DNA of 64,000 nucleotides from Mytilus trossulus (taxonomy: Eukaryota > Mollusca > Bivalvia > Mytilida > Mytilidae), in assembly GCF_036588685.1 (NCBI RefSeq), contig NC_086374.1, forward strand, positions 66,710,457-66,774,456, read 5' to 3'. The notes under the pieces were generated by a model. The model was not told where the DNA came from and searched no databases. It saw only the letters and a program-made list of their open reading frames with translations. Positions 1 to 14,300 of this stretch are shown in pieces. Both the position numbers and the translations under genes were made by a program. Numbering within the stretch: position 1 is the first letter of the stretch; the number at the start of each line of letters is the position of its first letter.

Positions 1-144
1 CATAGTGTCTTTTGAATATCTTTCATATACCACTCCGGTCTTGTCTCGTATCATTTCCTACTACAGGAATATAGTAATCTTCTTTTCTTTGTATTATGTA
101 TTTGTAGTTTATAAATTCCTATCATGTTTTTGTCATAAACTATA

Positions 145-765
145 AAAGAGGGACGAAAGACACCAAAGGGACAGTCAAACTCGTAAATCCAAAACAAACT
201 GACAACGCCATGGCTAAAAATGAAAAAGACAAACAGAAAAACAATAGTAGACATGACACAACATAGAAAACTAAAGAATAAACAACACGAACCCCACCAA
301 AAACTAGGGGTGATCTCAGGTGCTCCGGAAGGGTAAGCAGATCCTGCTCCACATGCGGCACCCGTCGTGTTGCTTATGTGATTTCAAATCCGGTAAATAG
401 TCTAATTCGGTAGGTCAAATTCATGAAAGGGAAGGGGATTGTAGTTACGACGTAAGGAACATATCCGATATCATTTGTGAAACGGTTATTCCATAACGGT
501 CAACCAACTCGTGATGGCGTCCGTAAAATTTACGAAGGGATGATTTCAACTTCACCATTTGGAACTCTTGGTTTAATAGCTTCCTTGTGAGCAGTAACCC
601 TCTATCAAGAAAATCATGATAGGAAACGCAAGCACGGGAATATCGCATCAATTGGGAGATATATACCCCGTATGCAGGTGCTGCTGGAATGTTGCTACTT
701 AGAAATGGAAAGTTCACAATTGGAAAGCTGAAATCATCTCTTTTGTCGTAAAGTTTTGTCTTCAA
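145..765 (-). mobile_element. Reverse-transcriptase retroelement relic (C-terminal part)
   Basis: An open frame on the minus strand (765 to 445, about 106 residues) contains the motifs LYDKRDDF, NFPFLSSNIP, YGVYISQLMRYSRAC and LKSSLRKFYGRH. I recognise these from memory as the region downstream of the catalytic core in a reverse-transcriptase family common in bivalve and cnidarian genomes. The YxDD core is not present, so this is a 5'-truncated or broken copy. The 145-444 stretch continues the same repeat; its short frames are not credible genes. A second piece of the same family lies at 48997-49470. The clade (Penelope-like or another) is not settled by this fragment. Confidence 0.6.
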
Positions 766-2111
766 CCGAAAAAATGTTTTGTGGTGTGTTTTTTTTATAG
801 TCTTGCAATACTATAAATTATACTTAGATTATACGATGATTTGTTATGAAAACTTGTGTCAAATTCAAATTCCCTCTGGTACTCTACCTAATATAACATC
901 ATGTCACGAAGTTTGACCAATGTGCATAGCACTTTTACTGTTAAGGAAAAAAAAAACGTTCAAATGTATTTCAGTAGCCCTTTTCACAAAAAATCTCAAG
1001 TGTAAAATGTGTCGTAAGTCTAAGATATTCCTTAACAATTCAACGTAATATTTTTATCGTAAGATTAATTTTACACTAGATTTTGTGTGATCTATTTCAT
1101 AAATTTACAATTTGTAAAAATTTACTAGAATTAAAGAGAGATAACTCTTTATATTCTCCACATAACGTATTTACAAATAATTTTGGATATAACCATCCTT
1201 AGATTTTTTTTCAAAATAGAATCTCTAAATAGGAAAATTGTCTGTCAGTTTTCCGGACTTCCGACTTTTGAATTTGCATATGAAATCGTCATTTAGTTTA
1301 ACTTTTTTTCTCCAATTGGGTTCTCTTTATTCAAATCGATGTAAAAAAATGTATCTGTTTAACATGGGAGGGCTGTCAAAAAAAAATAGAAGAATGAATA
1401 TCAGCACTCTTACAGAAAAGTATAAGTACATGCAGGTTGAAATTCATAAATAATTGATATCAGACTTGTTTAAGCAGCAGAGGTCATCAGATTCACTTTA
1501 TTCTCATGAACATGGATCAATGGTTTAGAAACATTATAAACTTTAAGAATATAACAAATAGTCCTATTTAACGACTGCATAATCTATAATGGTTAAAAAA
1601 TGGTCATGTATACCAGGACTTAATTTTTGTACGCTAAACGTGCATTTCGGTAACAAATAGACTCACCAAAGCGCTCTAATACAAAAAGTTAAATACACCA
1701 AAACAAGTACGAAATTGAAGAGAACAGTAAATAAATGATAACATTTTAGAAAAAAAAGTAGTTTGTTACTAAAGTTTATGACGAAAGTGATAGCAGGTTC
1801 TGAATGTAAAATATCGTAATTTAAGGATTAGGACTATTCTAGTTTAATAATTCTTGTCATAAAGACAGTCACAATGCAAGACTACTTTCATGTTTTTTAC
1901 TGAGCAGTATATGCGGGAATGTTAAAGTAAAAGTATAAAGAAAATAAATAATGCTGTATAAATGATGAAATACCGAGAATTCTTTTTAGCAACTTTAATG
2001 ATCGTTTTTAACGCAGACATATTTCATGGTCTGACAAAAATAAATAATGACAACACACGCACTAAACACAACATGAACGTTCAAAATCAACAAACAAAGT
2101 AAAGTTCATGT
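766..2111. other. Region 3' of the nuclear receptor gene
   Basis: No coding evidence. It should contain the 3'UTR of the minus-strand nuclear receptor. On the minus strand there is an ATTAAA at 1994-1999 (113 nt past the stop) and an AATAAA at 1497-1502, either of which could be the polyadenylation signal. Bases 1605-1740 resemble a diverged copy of the repeat seen more cleanly at 39056-39170 (shared features: 'taccaggact', 'gactca', 'aaaaagtta'). Confidence 0.4.
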
Positions 2112-2353
2112 CTAACTTGACTTAAACATGTCACATAACAGTCTTTCTATCGGAATACTTCCGATTGTTCGACGGAAAAATACGTCTTCCACGGCACGTG
2201 GACTCAGAGTTCGTAGCACCGGAAGCAGTAACAACAGCTTTCCAAATCTAAACTTGTTAGGGGATTGGTTTGTCAAAATGTAGTCATTCAACATCAACTG
2301 CGCTTGGTCTTGTAGTAGTTCTATTTGAAAATAATCCCGTATACCACGGGCTT
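2112..2353 (-). CDS. Nuclear receptor exon 7 (end of ligand-binding domain)
   Basis: The acceptor TTTTCAG ends at 2354, and two bases complete a Glu codon split from exon 6. The exon encodes residues 442-521: a [10 protein letters not shown] helix, [10 protein letters not shown] (helix 10 region), FFRRTIG and the AF-2-like tail LLCDMFKSS, then TAG at 2112-2114. The tail closely matches the PNR/TLX C-terminus, which supports the annotated stop. Confidence 0.93.
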
Positions 2354-5300
2354 CTGAAAAGAATAAATATTATCTGTCATCTTTTCAGTTCTTATTGTTT
2401 ATTCATTTAATTATCATAAAACGTTCACATTAATATAAAAAAGAAGATGTGGTATGATTGCCGATAAGACAACTATCCACAAAAGACCAAAATGACACAA
2501 ACATTAACAACTATAGGTATTTAGTTGACATAATCACAAACATTTACATATTAACAGCTAACTATACAAAAGTAAAAAGACAGGTGATAGGACCAAGTTA
2601 CATCCATGAAATTCAAAATGAGATGTTCTATGCTTATATAACTGCATACTTAAAATAATTGGTTCCCATTAAAAAAGTCTAAACAAACTTTAAAATTAAA
2701 ACTACTAGTATGTAAATATTCAACGTCAAAAGCCAATGACTGAGAGGGGAAGGACAAAATATTAGCATACCCGCGATGCAATCAATTCTGTAATAAATGT
2801 ATTTCTATAAATATTATCGTAGACTTTAGGTAAGACAAACACTTGTGTTTTAAAATTACTCGCAAAACAGTTAAAATGCATAAGTGAAATTCAATATCCA
2901 GAGAATTTGTGAACATACCCGGTTTGAATAAAACCAATGCCTTTAAGCATGCGTATTCTGTCGTGTCCACACGATTTGCGTTCAGTCTCGATATAATATC
3001 CTGGACTAATCTCAGCTGTGCTGCAATAAGGAAACTCCTGTCTCCAGTATTTGCGTCCAATGAATATCCATTGTTTGTCATAAGTGTCCCTACAAAATTA
3101 TTTAAATAAATATACCTTTACTTTCTTCACGAAGGAATCTAATTCTTATCAATAACTATCATAATTATATTCTGCATATTGATACTAGTACTCATCAGAT
3201 TTGCGTCACAATATAAAGCTTTAATATTGTCGATTAGAGAATCTGGCCACACTGACAGCAAATATTATTTGTAATGAATGATATTTTCTATAAGAATTGT
3301 TCTGAAGAATTAACGACTTCATCAATCATACTTTTAAAGACAGAAAAAATGCAATTTTACTTACCAATGTCAATAGGCAAAGACCATTGTGCTGCACTTA
3401 AAATAAATAATTCGCACCAAGATTCCTCAAGAAGTATAGCTTGATCCCTAAAGGGAAGTTGTAGGAATGATGGGATACTTCTTGCCCATTTCACACACAT
3501 GAAAAGTAGTCTAGCCGCTGTTTCGTAAATGTTATCGTTGGCCAACAAAGCATTGTCTGACGTCATTGAAACTTGTGTATACTTTGGAACTGGCTGCTGC
3601 ATGGATTGCTGATAGGCTGATGATGTTTGGGAGAACGGAAGTACCCTTGGCGCAAGTTTTGGTGACTCATCAGATGAACTTTTTGGACTTGTAGATGATG
3701 TGACGTTTGGACTGTTACTTTTATCAGATGCTGGAGAACCTGAAAGTGTTGAGAAATTAACTTTACATTATTAGAATCATAAACAAAATTTATGTTTTGA
3801 AGACTATTTAAGAACATCAAACTTTGCTTATAGACAATTAATAACAAAACTAAGAATTAGTGACCATAATTTAAATATAGAAAAAGGCAGACATACTAAT
3901 ATTCCTAGAGAGCAGAGATTATGCCTTAAATGTAAAACATTAGAAAACGAAAAACATTTTATATTAGATTGTAAATTAAATATGGAACTAAGAAATAACT
4001 TTTTGAACACTTTGGATTTAAATATATATTTCTGTAAAAGATTTATCTGATGAATAAAAGTTGATTTCTATGCTCAATCCATCAACACCATCACAAGTAA
4101 ATAAATTGGGGTCCTACATCAAAAGGTCATTAGAATTGAGGACAGGGGACACTGAATATTTTCTGTAAATTAATGATTGCGTAGAGCCCAGGTGGTCGTG
4201 TGGTTTAGCGGGAAGGCTGCAGTGCAGGCGATTTGGTGTCACGATCTCACAGTAGCATGGGTTCGAATCCCAGCGAGCCGACTGGGAAGAACCAAAAATT
4301 TGTGAAAGCAAAATTTACAGATCTAACATTGTTGGGTTAATGTTTAGACGAGTTGTATATATATGTGTATATATATAAAAATATAGTTATATTGTTTATG
4401 ATTTTGTATGTCACAAACTTAATGTTTAAAGTTTATATGGCAATAAATATTTGAATTTGAATTATTGTTATGTACCATTGTTAAGAACTAATATGATAAA
4501 AAAAAAAGCAGTGAGGTACATTCTGTAAAGGTCAATCTAAATAGGTCAATATATCTGTGAGATGGTGGCATTTTTAAACCCCCTTATTCCAGAGTATACT
4601 TGTTCCTTATCATTTTCTATAATATGTGACTGTTTACGGAGCTCAAAGATCGTACTATGGCGAAGACGGAACTAAGTTGAAAAACTTGTGTCTAATACAT
4701 TTATTTGGAACAATAAAATATGTTTAAAATAAAGAATTTGTTTAATGAAGGCCTTTGTAATCAAAATTATTCAACGGAGTGACATAAAGTATCTCAATAA
4801 ACACATGTCTTTTAAACGCTTCTATTAACGATCTTTATAAATTGGAGAGTTCTCACACAGTAGTATCAAAATTAAGCAATAGATCGGCATATTTTTTGTA
4901 TTTTTCATGAAAAATAATAGTGAGGACCAGCAGATTTTTTCAAGGACAACCTGGGGAAAAAAGAATTTACAGAACTCTGTTTACACCAAGTAATGACCTT
5001 CAACTCATAACCTATATAGTGTGTATACTTACCATTTTCTGATGAGGAAGTAGAAGCCGGTTCCGGTGATGGCGTCGTTCTTTCACTTTTAGTGTCAGTC
5101 CTGTCAATTTTATCATTTGCGTTATCTGATGGCGTTGAACATCTGCTAGTGTGAACCATCGGTGGCTGCGTCGGAGAACTGTTGGTGGAGGCATTGCTGC
5201 TACCATCGCTGTTAAAGTGGCTGTATTTTGTACGAACATCGATGTTTACATTGCAAGAAGAAAAGTGAGACTGTAAAGCATGGTGTCGACGTTGATCGTG

Positions 5301-8300
5301 CTGATACTGGAGGGCGAATGCGGGAGGATAAACAGGGCTCGGTCTGTACGTTGGAAACTCTGGTACCCTCAAATTAGCATTAAATGGTGGATAATGGTGA
5401 TATTGACGGCTGAAAAGAATAACATAAATTTTCATATAAAAAGTAATAATCTAAGGAACTTGCAACAACAATGTAGGGAATCACCCTTCTTTCAAAACAA
5501 GGGCTACAAAGCACCAGTCATGCAAAAACGTTTTGCTTTTTATCGAAATAACCCCTCCCCATCTAGGTTTATTCATAACTCAAGCTCATGATAAGATAAA
5601 AATAATGACAAAACTTACATGTAATAACGTTACAAATTAATAGTGTAAGGGATACAAATGAGAATTAAGTTAAACGTTTGGCTTCATTTACAAAACTGTT
5701 TGTAGACAAACGCAGCTGCCACATTCAAGCAAATACTAAACCCCTAACGGGAAGGATTGTGCCTGATGTTCATATGATGAAATCATAATCTTTCAGTCAG
5801 TTTAATTGAAGTCTGGAGCTGGCATGTCAGTTTACTGCTAGTAGTCTGTTGTTATTTATGTATTATTGTCATTTTGTTTATTTTCTTTTGTTACATCTTC
5901 TGACATCAGACTCGGACTTCTCTTGAACTGAATTTTAATGTGCGTATTGTTATGCGTTTACTTTTCTACATTGGTTAGAGGTATAGGGGGAGGGTTGATA
6001 TCTCACAAACATGTTTAACCCCGCCGCATTTTTGCGCCTGTCCCAAGTCAGGAGCCTCTGGCCTTTGTTAGTCTTGTATTATTTTAATTTTAGTTTCTTG
6101 TGTACAATTTGGAAATTAGTATGGCGTTCATTATCACTGAACTAGTATATATTTGTTTAGGGACCAGCTGAAGGACGCCTCCGGGTGCGGGAATGTCTCG
6201 CTACATTGAAGACCTGTTGGTGACCTGCTGTTGTTTTTTTATTTGGTCGGGTTGTTGTCTCTTTGACACATTCCCCATTTCCATTCTCAATTTTAAATGT
6301 GTGTCATAACGTAGTTTTCAGTCATAATTTGATAGGCTATGCCCTAGTTTAGAACGGATAGAATATTTTACAATGGTAGAATTATGTAACAGTTTGCAGG
6401 TATTATATATAGTTATTTCTTTGTGTAATCATCTGATACATGTAAATTATAAGTAATAGGTCTGACAAAAGGCATTTTCAAATGGTGATCATAAAGCTAT
6501 CAAATTGAAAACCCGAGCTATAAACATGATGAAACTGAAGTGTTGAATGAGTTGAATAATTTGCAATTTGTCGACATTTTTAATTTTCTCTACACCATGT
6601 ATTAGCATGTACCAACAACATACTTCTAATTGAATATTGAAAGGCTGGTGAATATAGCATTTAGGGAGCTACCATTTGATTTTTATGGGGGGCTAGGATG
6701 AAATTTTAAAAAAATAGGCAGGACAGGAGTTTTGAGTAAAAAAAAAAGGCAGGATGAGACATTTGCAAAAAAAAAAAGTCAGGATGACAATTTATGTAAA
6801 AAATGTCAGGATAAACTAACAAAAAAAAATGCAGGACCAGTTAGGGTGAAAACAAAAAGGCAGGACAGAGATTACAACTGAAAAAAAAAGCAGGACAAAA
6901 TTTTTCATCCCCCGCCCCATAAAAATCAAATGGTAGCTCCCTTATATTTTCATAGATGCAGTCTAATAAAAATATGAAAACATTATTAATAAACATATAT
7001 GTATCCTACAATCAGCCAACTATTGTAGAAGTAACGTTAATTACCATTAACCATGTGATGGGCAATCTGGTACAAAAAAAGCAGGAAGTCCAACAGTAAA
7101 TTGTAGAACGGAACATAATTATGAAACTCAGAAAAAATAAACTCAAACTACTATCCAATAGATGCTATATACCCTTTGATCGGCTATACTTCTTAAGGAA
7201 TTAGTAGTGGTTTGGGCAAATGCATTGATTCTGGAAATGCAATTCAATTATATGTCTACACAGATATAAGAAGATGTTATATCAGTGCCAATGAGAGTTA
7301 CTCTCCATTCACAAGTCACAATTTATAAAAGTAAAAAATTATAGGTCAAAGTATGGTCTTCTAACAGGGAGCCTCGGCTCACACGGAACAGCAAGATATA
7401 AAGGCCACCAAAAATTACAAAATGTACAACCATATGTGTACATAAAATTGAGGATGGAAATGGGGAATGTATCAAAGAGACAACAACCCGTCGGACCATA
7501 GAAAAAAACAACAGAAGAAGGTCACCAACAGGTCTTCAATGTAATGAGAAATTCCCGCGACCGGAGTCGTCCTTCAGCTGGCCCCTTAACAAATAAATAC
7601 TAGTTTAGTGATAATGAACGCCATACTAATTTCCAAATTGTACACAAGAAACTAAAATTAAAATAGTACAAGACTAACAAAGGCCAGAGGCTCCTGACTT
7701 GGGACAGGCGCAAAAATGCGTCGGTGTTAAACATGTTTATGAGATCTCAACCCTCCCCCTATACCTCTAGCCAATGTAGAAAAGTAAACGCATAACAATA
7801 CGTACATTTAAAATTCAATTCAAGAGAAGTTCGAGTCTGATGTCAGAAGATGTTACCAAAGAAAATAAACAAAATGACAATTATACATAAATAACAGCAG
7901 ACTACTAGCAGTTAACTGACATGCCAGCTCCAGACTTCAATTAAACTAATTGAAAGATTATGATTTCATCATATGAATATCAGGCACAATCCTTCCCGTT
8001 AGGGGTTTAGTATCATACCATCATAACATATATGAGAAGAACATAACCCGTGTCATGCCAACAACTGTTTTTTTTAATAAATCATGTGTTTAGTTCCGAT
8101 GCAAAGACCCTATAAATGAATCAATATTAACATGTATACATGTTGTGATAATGATATGTTGTTTTTTGTATATCATGGGTTTTTTTTCAGATAATGAAGC
8201 TGATAATGATAAATTGAATATATTTTATAACCAACATTATACGGGAGATAACTCTAAAATATCAAATGACTTTTACAAATCGGTACAAATATATCTTAGG

Positions 8301-11300
8301 GATTGCATCATAATAATGTTTTGAATGTTTATTTTCATTTCAAACATTTTTTTTAAATGTATTTCAATAGTAACACACCTTTCAAAGAACTCATCGAAAT
8401 CATATGGATACCCAGTTTTATGGCTGTGATCCTCTAAATTTTCCCTTTTATACTGGAAACATCTTGGAGATCGTTCATGCTGAACAGCTAAAACAAAAAA
8501 GAAAAATAGTTCACACAAAGTTGTAAAAAATAGTCACCCTTCTATTAAAATTGAGAATGGAAATGGGGAATATGTCAAGGAGACATCAACTCGACCAAAG
8601 AACAGACAACAGCGAAAATGAACGTCACATTAAACTCCGAAACAAACAATGTTTAACCCTCAGCGTAAGGTAACAGCATTGATGTAAAAAAAAAATAAGG
8701 AGATGTTATATGATTGCCAATGTGACAACTATTCACCATAGACCAAATGATGAGGATGATGATTGTGAACAATCAGGTCATGGCATAACACAACCTTGTC
8801 ATCCATAATATAAGCGAACCTCGTGTCGTACAGAAAGCTATAGATGATCATAGATAGGTCCAGGGAAAAAATGTGAAAAAAGAAGCATTTTGATCGGGAT
8901 TATCATTCAGAACATGTTCAGGGATCTGTGTGAGGTGTCCTTCATTTTTGGTATTTTGTTATTTTATTCTTTATGCCATAATTCTCTATTCTTTATAAAT
9001 GTTACCTATTATTCTCAATTCTTTATATATAAGAACCCTATTATTGTGTTGGTTTTTTTTTTTTTTTTTTTTTTTTTTTTCATTTCCGTTTTTTCTCTAT
9101 TCTTTTTTTATGGGCCCTGTATTCTGTCGGTTATTCTCTATATTCGTAAACGTTATCCACTTCTCATTGATGTGAAAACGTTTACCTTATTCAGTCCAAT
9201 GATAACTAACAAAACTCTATGTTGGCCGAAACAAATTTGAAGATTTGTTTATCAATTTTGAAGTAGATTTGTATTACTTTCAAGTACATAAAATCGAGAA
9301 AGTTTTCAACTTGTTTCAAGATTCAAACGGCACGCGACTATCACAATGACAGACGCGTGGTTTCAGCTTTGTCGGTACAAGTGTTTGCATAGAGCATGAC
9401 AGATCACCAATTAACAAGCTTTTTCTGTCAAAAGAGGGTACTTGAAAATATCGTTGACAAACTATGTATATGATGTTAATCCGTTATTCATGATGAAGGG
9501 GTAATCTTGTGTCCGACAAATGATCGTTATTTAAAATCATCAAGAGGATTATATGAAAAGTACAGGTTATCAATTATTATAATAAAAAAAGTATTGTCAA
9601 TCTGAACAAGATCGAAAAATGTATAATCTAGATCAGGAATTCCAATTAAACACGAAAATCGATGAATATAAAAACAACTTGCATATATCAGTTAGGGAGG
9701 AGTAAACCAAAGTATATTGTTTATAGTTACAATAACGGTGGAATTGCGTTCGTGCTATGTACATACTTTTAAACTCTCTCGTCCTGCTCGTCCGAATTTA
9801 AAGAATGTTTACTCTAACTTCAAATAATATAACAAGATAAACAGGACAGATAGTAAATGAGAAAAATCCATTTCAAACGAAATGAAATATATATGAAATC
9901 TATACTTCCATGTTCACCAACAAAAATGTATAGAGAGAGCAAAAAACTAATACGTGCAAGTTCTGGCAGTTCCTTTTTAGTAGCATGCAAAATTATTAAA
10001 ATCTTCACAATAAGTCGGTTTGCTTATTTGTTTTTACAGGTTTTGTCGAAAATGGAAGTGGCCGCACGTGTGAACAGTTTTATTTTCAAAATACATGTTG
10101 TATTTGATGATAATGTATAACATATATAAAGGTTGAGACTGAATATGAAATCGGCCACTTAAATTTTTGATAATTTATAATAAACCGCAAAGATAAGTTT
10201 TACTAGTACACACCCGTGATATCGCGGGTCCGTGACTGAATAAAAGTATATAACTATGCGCAAGACTTATTTTTGTATAAGTATTGTCATCTGATAAAGT
10301 CATGTCGATTATAAGATAGTTATCACAGTTTTCTTTGCTTTCAAATTTTTCTGTTTGAACCCGTCTAACTGGAACTTATCAATTATTGGTAATATTAATT
10401 ATTTGGAAAACAAAAGGTCCTGGGATGGTATTTTTTTAATCAGCAGCATTGTCCTATATTAGTTATAAATAAAGTTGAATTCTTTGATTCGCTGTTTTAC
10501 GTCATACCCGCTAACAAATTGAAAACTGTACCTATATGCCTTATTTTTAGTATTGGTATTGGTATCTTGTAAAGTCTTACTGATTAAAATACTACAATAG
10601 GTAACAATTTGACAATTTAGTAGTGTCAACCCTGTGATTATGACCCGTGTATATAGCATATCCTGAATACATCGTCTGGTGGTGCGCCTGTCAAATACGG
10701 AACGTACAGATAAGGGTAATAGGTAACAGATGAATATACTATTGGTATCGGTATCGGACTCGACCCGGAACTTCTTAATTATTGGCAATATTAATTACGT
10801 GGAAAACAAAAGGGCCTGGAGTGGTGTAATTTTTAATCTACACCTTTGTACTATATCAGTTATATATAAAGTTGAATTCTTAGATTCGTCGTTTTTACGT
10901 GATGACGGCTGACAAATTGGACCTCGTAATTTTAGTATTATAGATGGCATTTTTGAGGCTTTTTATATTTGATATAAGTAATAAGATGTATTACGAGTGC
11001 CAATGAGACAACTCTCAATTCAAGTTGAGGTTGAATTTAAGAGTCTTTAAGTACCAAATAAATCAGTTGAAATCTTTCCCACAAACTAATTGAATTGACT
11101 GAATTAGACACTAAAGTCTTAAAAATGAAAAAAAAATCATTCGTTAGATGAACTTCAAATGTAAGGCCAAACTATAAGCCCTACCAGACATCCTTCAAGG
11201 TAGGAGGGATTAATTTCTTTTACAACCATTTTCCTTGCACGACTGAAGCATCAAACTTTCAATTCAGACCGTGCCAGTCAAAAACGTTAGATTTTTTCAG

Positions 11301-14300
11301 AGAAGGAAAGTGTTGGTACGGGTCAGTATTAATAGATTTGTACACTAATTTAACAAAAAGCTCAATGCTTCGATTTCAGATCAGTTTCTTCATCAAGAAC
11401 AGAATGTTCATTTCAGTTTCCGATTGTAAGAGCAAAGTAAACTCTTCATTTGATCACGACTGCATTTAATATCTAAAGAACTATTTAACTAATTACTGTA
11501 ATGACTAGTTTGGAAATCTGTTCACCTGTAATTTTCTCACAACGTGTTTGCATTGTAATAGAGCAGGATTGGGAAGGTGCATGGTTTATTGAACGTGTTT
11601 GTAATACGATCTAGTACCAGATCACAACATGTTTACTTAATAAAAATATGATAGTATGTCTTCTGAGTTGGTAAGATTTGAAAACCACTCATCAGAAAAT
11701 GAATCTCTTAATTTGTCGTATTACAACGAACCATATATAAACTGTTTAAATTATATTTAAACTTGCATGAGGTGGCACTGCAACCCGGCTGAATGAAGAC
11801 AAATTAGCTAATTTTAGCCTATATTTATATTAAGCGATCTCAAGAAAACAGTTATCTTACAACAAAAAATCAGAAATGACATTGAAATGTCAACAACATA
11901 AAAGAATCTTTAACATATAGCCAAATAATCCGTATCATATGACTATATGCTGAAAATTTTCAAGATATTTTGTAATTTAACTATCAAACTGGGGCTCCAA
12001 AATCTCCGTGTTAAACACCAATTTTAAAAGGACAAAACAACTTATTATATAAATAAGATTAAGAAAGGAAATGAGGAATATGTCAAAGAGACTACAACCC
12101 GACCAAAGGGCAGAAAACAACCCGACCAAAGAGCAGACATCTGTCGCATGCAACCAATGGGTCTTCAACGCAGCGAGAAAATACCGCAGGCCCCTAAATA
12201 AAATTGTGTTTTAATTCAGTGAAAAAGAAAGTCACACTAAACTCCAAAACATATATCAGTCACTGACCGCGTGCCAGGAGATCGCTAAGCTCTGTAATCC
12301 TGAATATGCATAACATATAAGCCACTGGACATTAAGCAAACAACGACACATTAATCAATCAGAATAAAGGTGGTCTTGTTAGTAAGTCAGATTGGTTTTG
12401 TGGGTTTTTTAACATTACAAAATAAAAACGAAATCATTTTAATCATTGGTGACTGATAAGTTATTATTTCATTTCAAAATAATATTTATATAATTAAATG
12501 GAGTATATATGTGTTTACTCGAGGTAAATGTGCCGTGCAACCGTACAAAGAATTTTACGCACACATGTATTGGTAACGAATTACATAAAAAAAAAAAATC
12601 TGGATACCAAAAAGTGTAATTGCTCTTGAATTTTTAATTTGTTTACTTACCATCCTTATTCATCTTAACTTCAAGACATTTCTTGAAACGACAAGCCTGA
12701 CACTGGTTTCTCCTAGCAACATCTACAATGCATTGGCTATTCTCTTTACAAACATAATCAAGATTTCGTCGAATGCTTCTCTTGAAGAAACCACGACAGC
12801 CATCACAACTCAAGACGCCATAATGTTTACCGGAAGCCTTGTCGCCGCATACGCGACACAGAGATTCGGGTTTCCTGCTCAAATGTCCATTGTCTAGAAA
12901 AAGAAAATAATAATATATCAAACTTTATATGTTTTATTAGAGAAATTGTACTTTATCCGACCACGCCTGGACCATATTAATGTGTCGAAAAAAATCATTC
13001 TACTTCATACGAGATCAAAACACAAATGAACAGTTTTCAGGCCCTATGCTCCTTTTGGTACACTATTCTCACTGGGAGGCAACTAATATTTTTTTTTCGC
13101 GTGCTTGCTGGATAAATACAATTTTAAGAATAGTAAATAATCAAAGAATCTGAAAAATAATGGAATGAAGAAGTAAAACGAATAGCTGTGGTAAATTAAA
13201 GAATAAAGTAAAACAATACCGATTATAAAAATGTGATTAAAGAATTGCTCTATGTACTGACTATAGAAAGTCTCTAATTCAAAAATACTTTGATTTAATA
13301 ATTCTCTGAATTTTATAACAAATAGGCGTAATCTGAAAAGTAATACCTCGTTCATGCGTACCTGTAATTCGAACTGAATCCGAATCGAATGCGAATCGAA
13401 TTCGCTTATCTCGTTCACATACTCTTTTTTTTATTCGAATAAGAAATACGTTTTTGTTAAAACGAATTAAAAGTTAATGTCGTGTGGATGTTATTAAGCG
13501 AATTTCACGCGCGCATTGTAATTCGAAATTAAAATTGACGTTAGGACGTAAATAGTTTCGAATGTGAATTAAACTAATTCGAATTTGTTAATGCGAATCG
13601 AATTCGAATTACTTGTGAACTCAGCATTAATTGATATCTCCAAATATCAATAGCCATTGTATGTTCTATCAGGAACATATATATACTGTTCCCAGGTTCT
13701 ATGACGTTTTTAACATAAGAAACTATTATCATTCAAAATGATTTGAAAATGTAAAACAAACAAAATATATCAAATCTAAACAATAGTTTACGACTAACAT
13801 AAAAAGTTCCAAACCCTTAGTCGGATTATCTAAATTCAAGTTTCGACAAATAATTATTAATAATTTCATAGACAGAGAACACTTAATGATCGTTACATAG
13901 AAATAACCAATATTACACACAATTCGACTCCTTAATCTCTTGTTAATATAATCTGATTAACGAAAAAGAATGTATGACTTTTGGTATGTAGCTGTAATAT
14001 TTCATATCAGTGGTTTAATATCAACCCAACATTGATTTTTTTTTATAATATTAAAGGGGCACTAGCTGCCAACTATGTTCACCTATTTGATTCAAATTCT
14101 AATATTCTATTTATAACAATGTAAAACATTTTCCCAAACTATCAAAAGTATAAAATAAACCATTTACAGGACATGGTCTCAATAAGATGAAGCTTCGTTT
14201 CGTAATAATTTTAGCCAAGACGCCATCTACCTAATTAACTATCGAGTTGACCTTCTATGACCATATAAGCGATGTAAACATAAACACAGATAAAAATAGA

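Larger units (their letters stand above)
8791..12650. other. Nuclear receptor intron 2, remaining sequence
   Basis: No exon-like signal found. The contents are a T-rich tract with a run of about 28 T near 9053-9080, a duplicated segment (10365-10540 and 10762-10918), a short R1 copy at 10973-11035, and a repeat related to 7443-8010 at 12055-12300. Bases 11040-12050 show nothing recognisable. Confidence 0.5.

Noticed and set aside
4190-4280. A tRNA gene on the plus strand (good B box)
   Set aside because: The acceptor and anticodon arms do not pair convincingly, and the sequence runs into a SINE body and TA tail, so it is a tRNA-derived SINE.
4905-5032. Extension of the receptor hinge exon past 5033
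   Set aside because: The frame stays open, but a strong GTAAGT donor at 5032 and phase agreement with the next exon end the exon at 5033.
8890-9240. Plus-strand reading frame rich in Phe
   Set aside because: It is created by a long T run and T-rich sequence inside an intron; no start context or domain.
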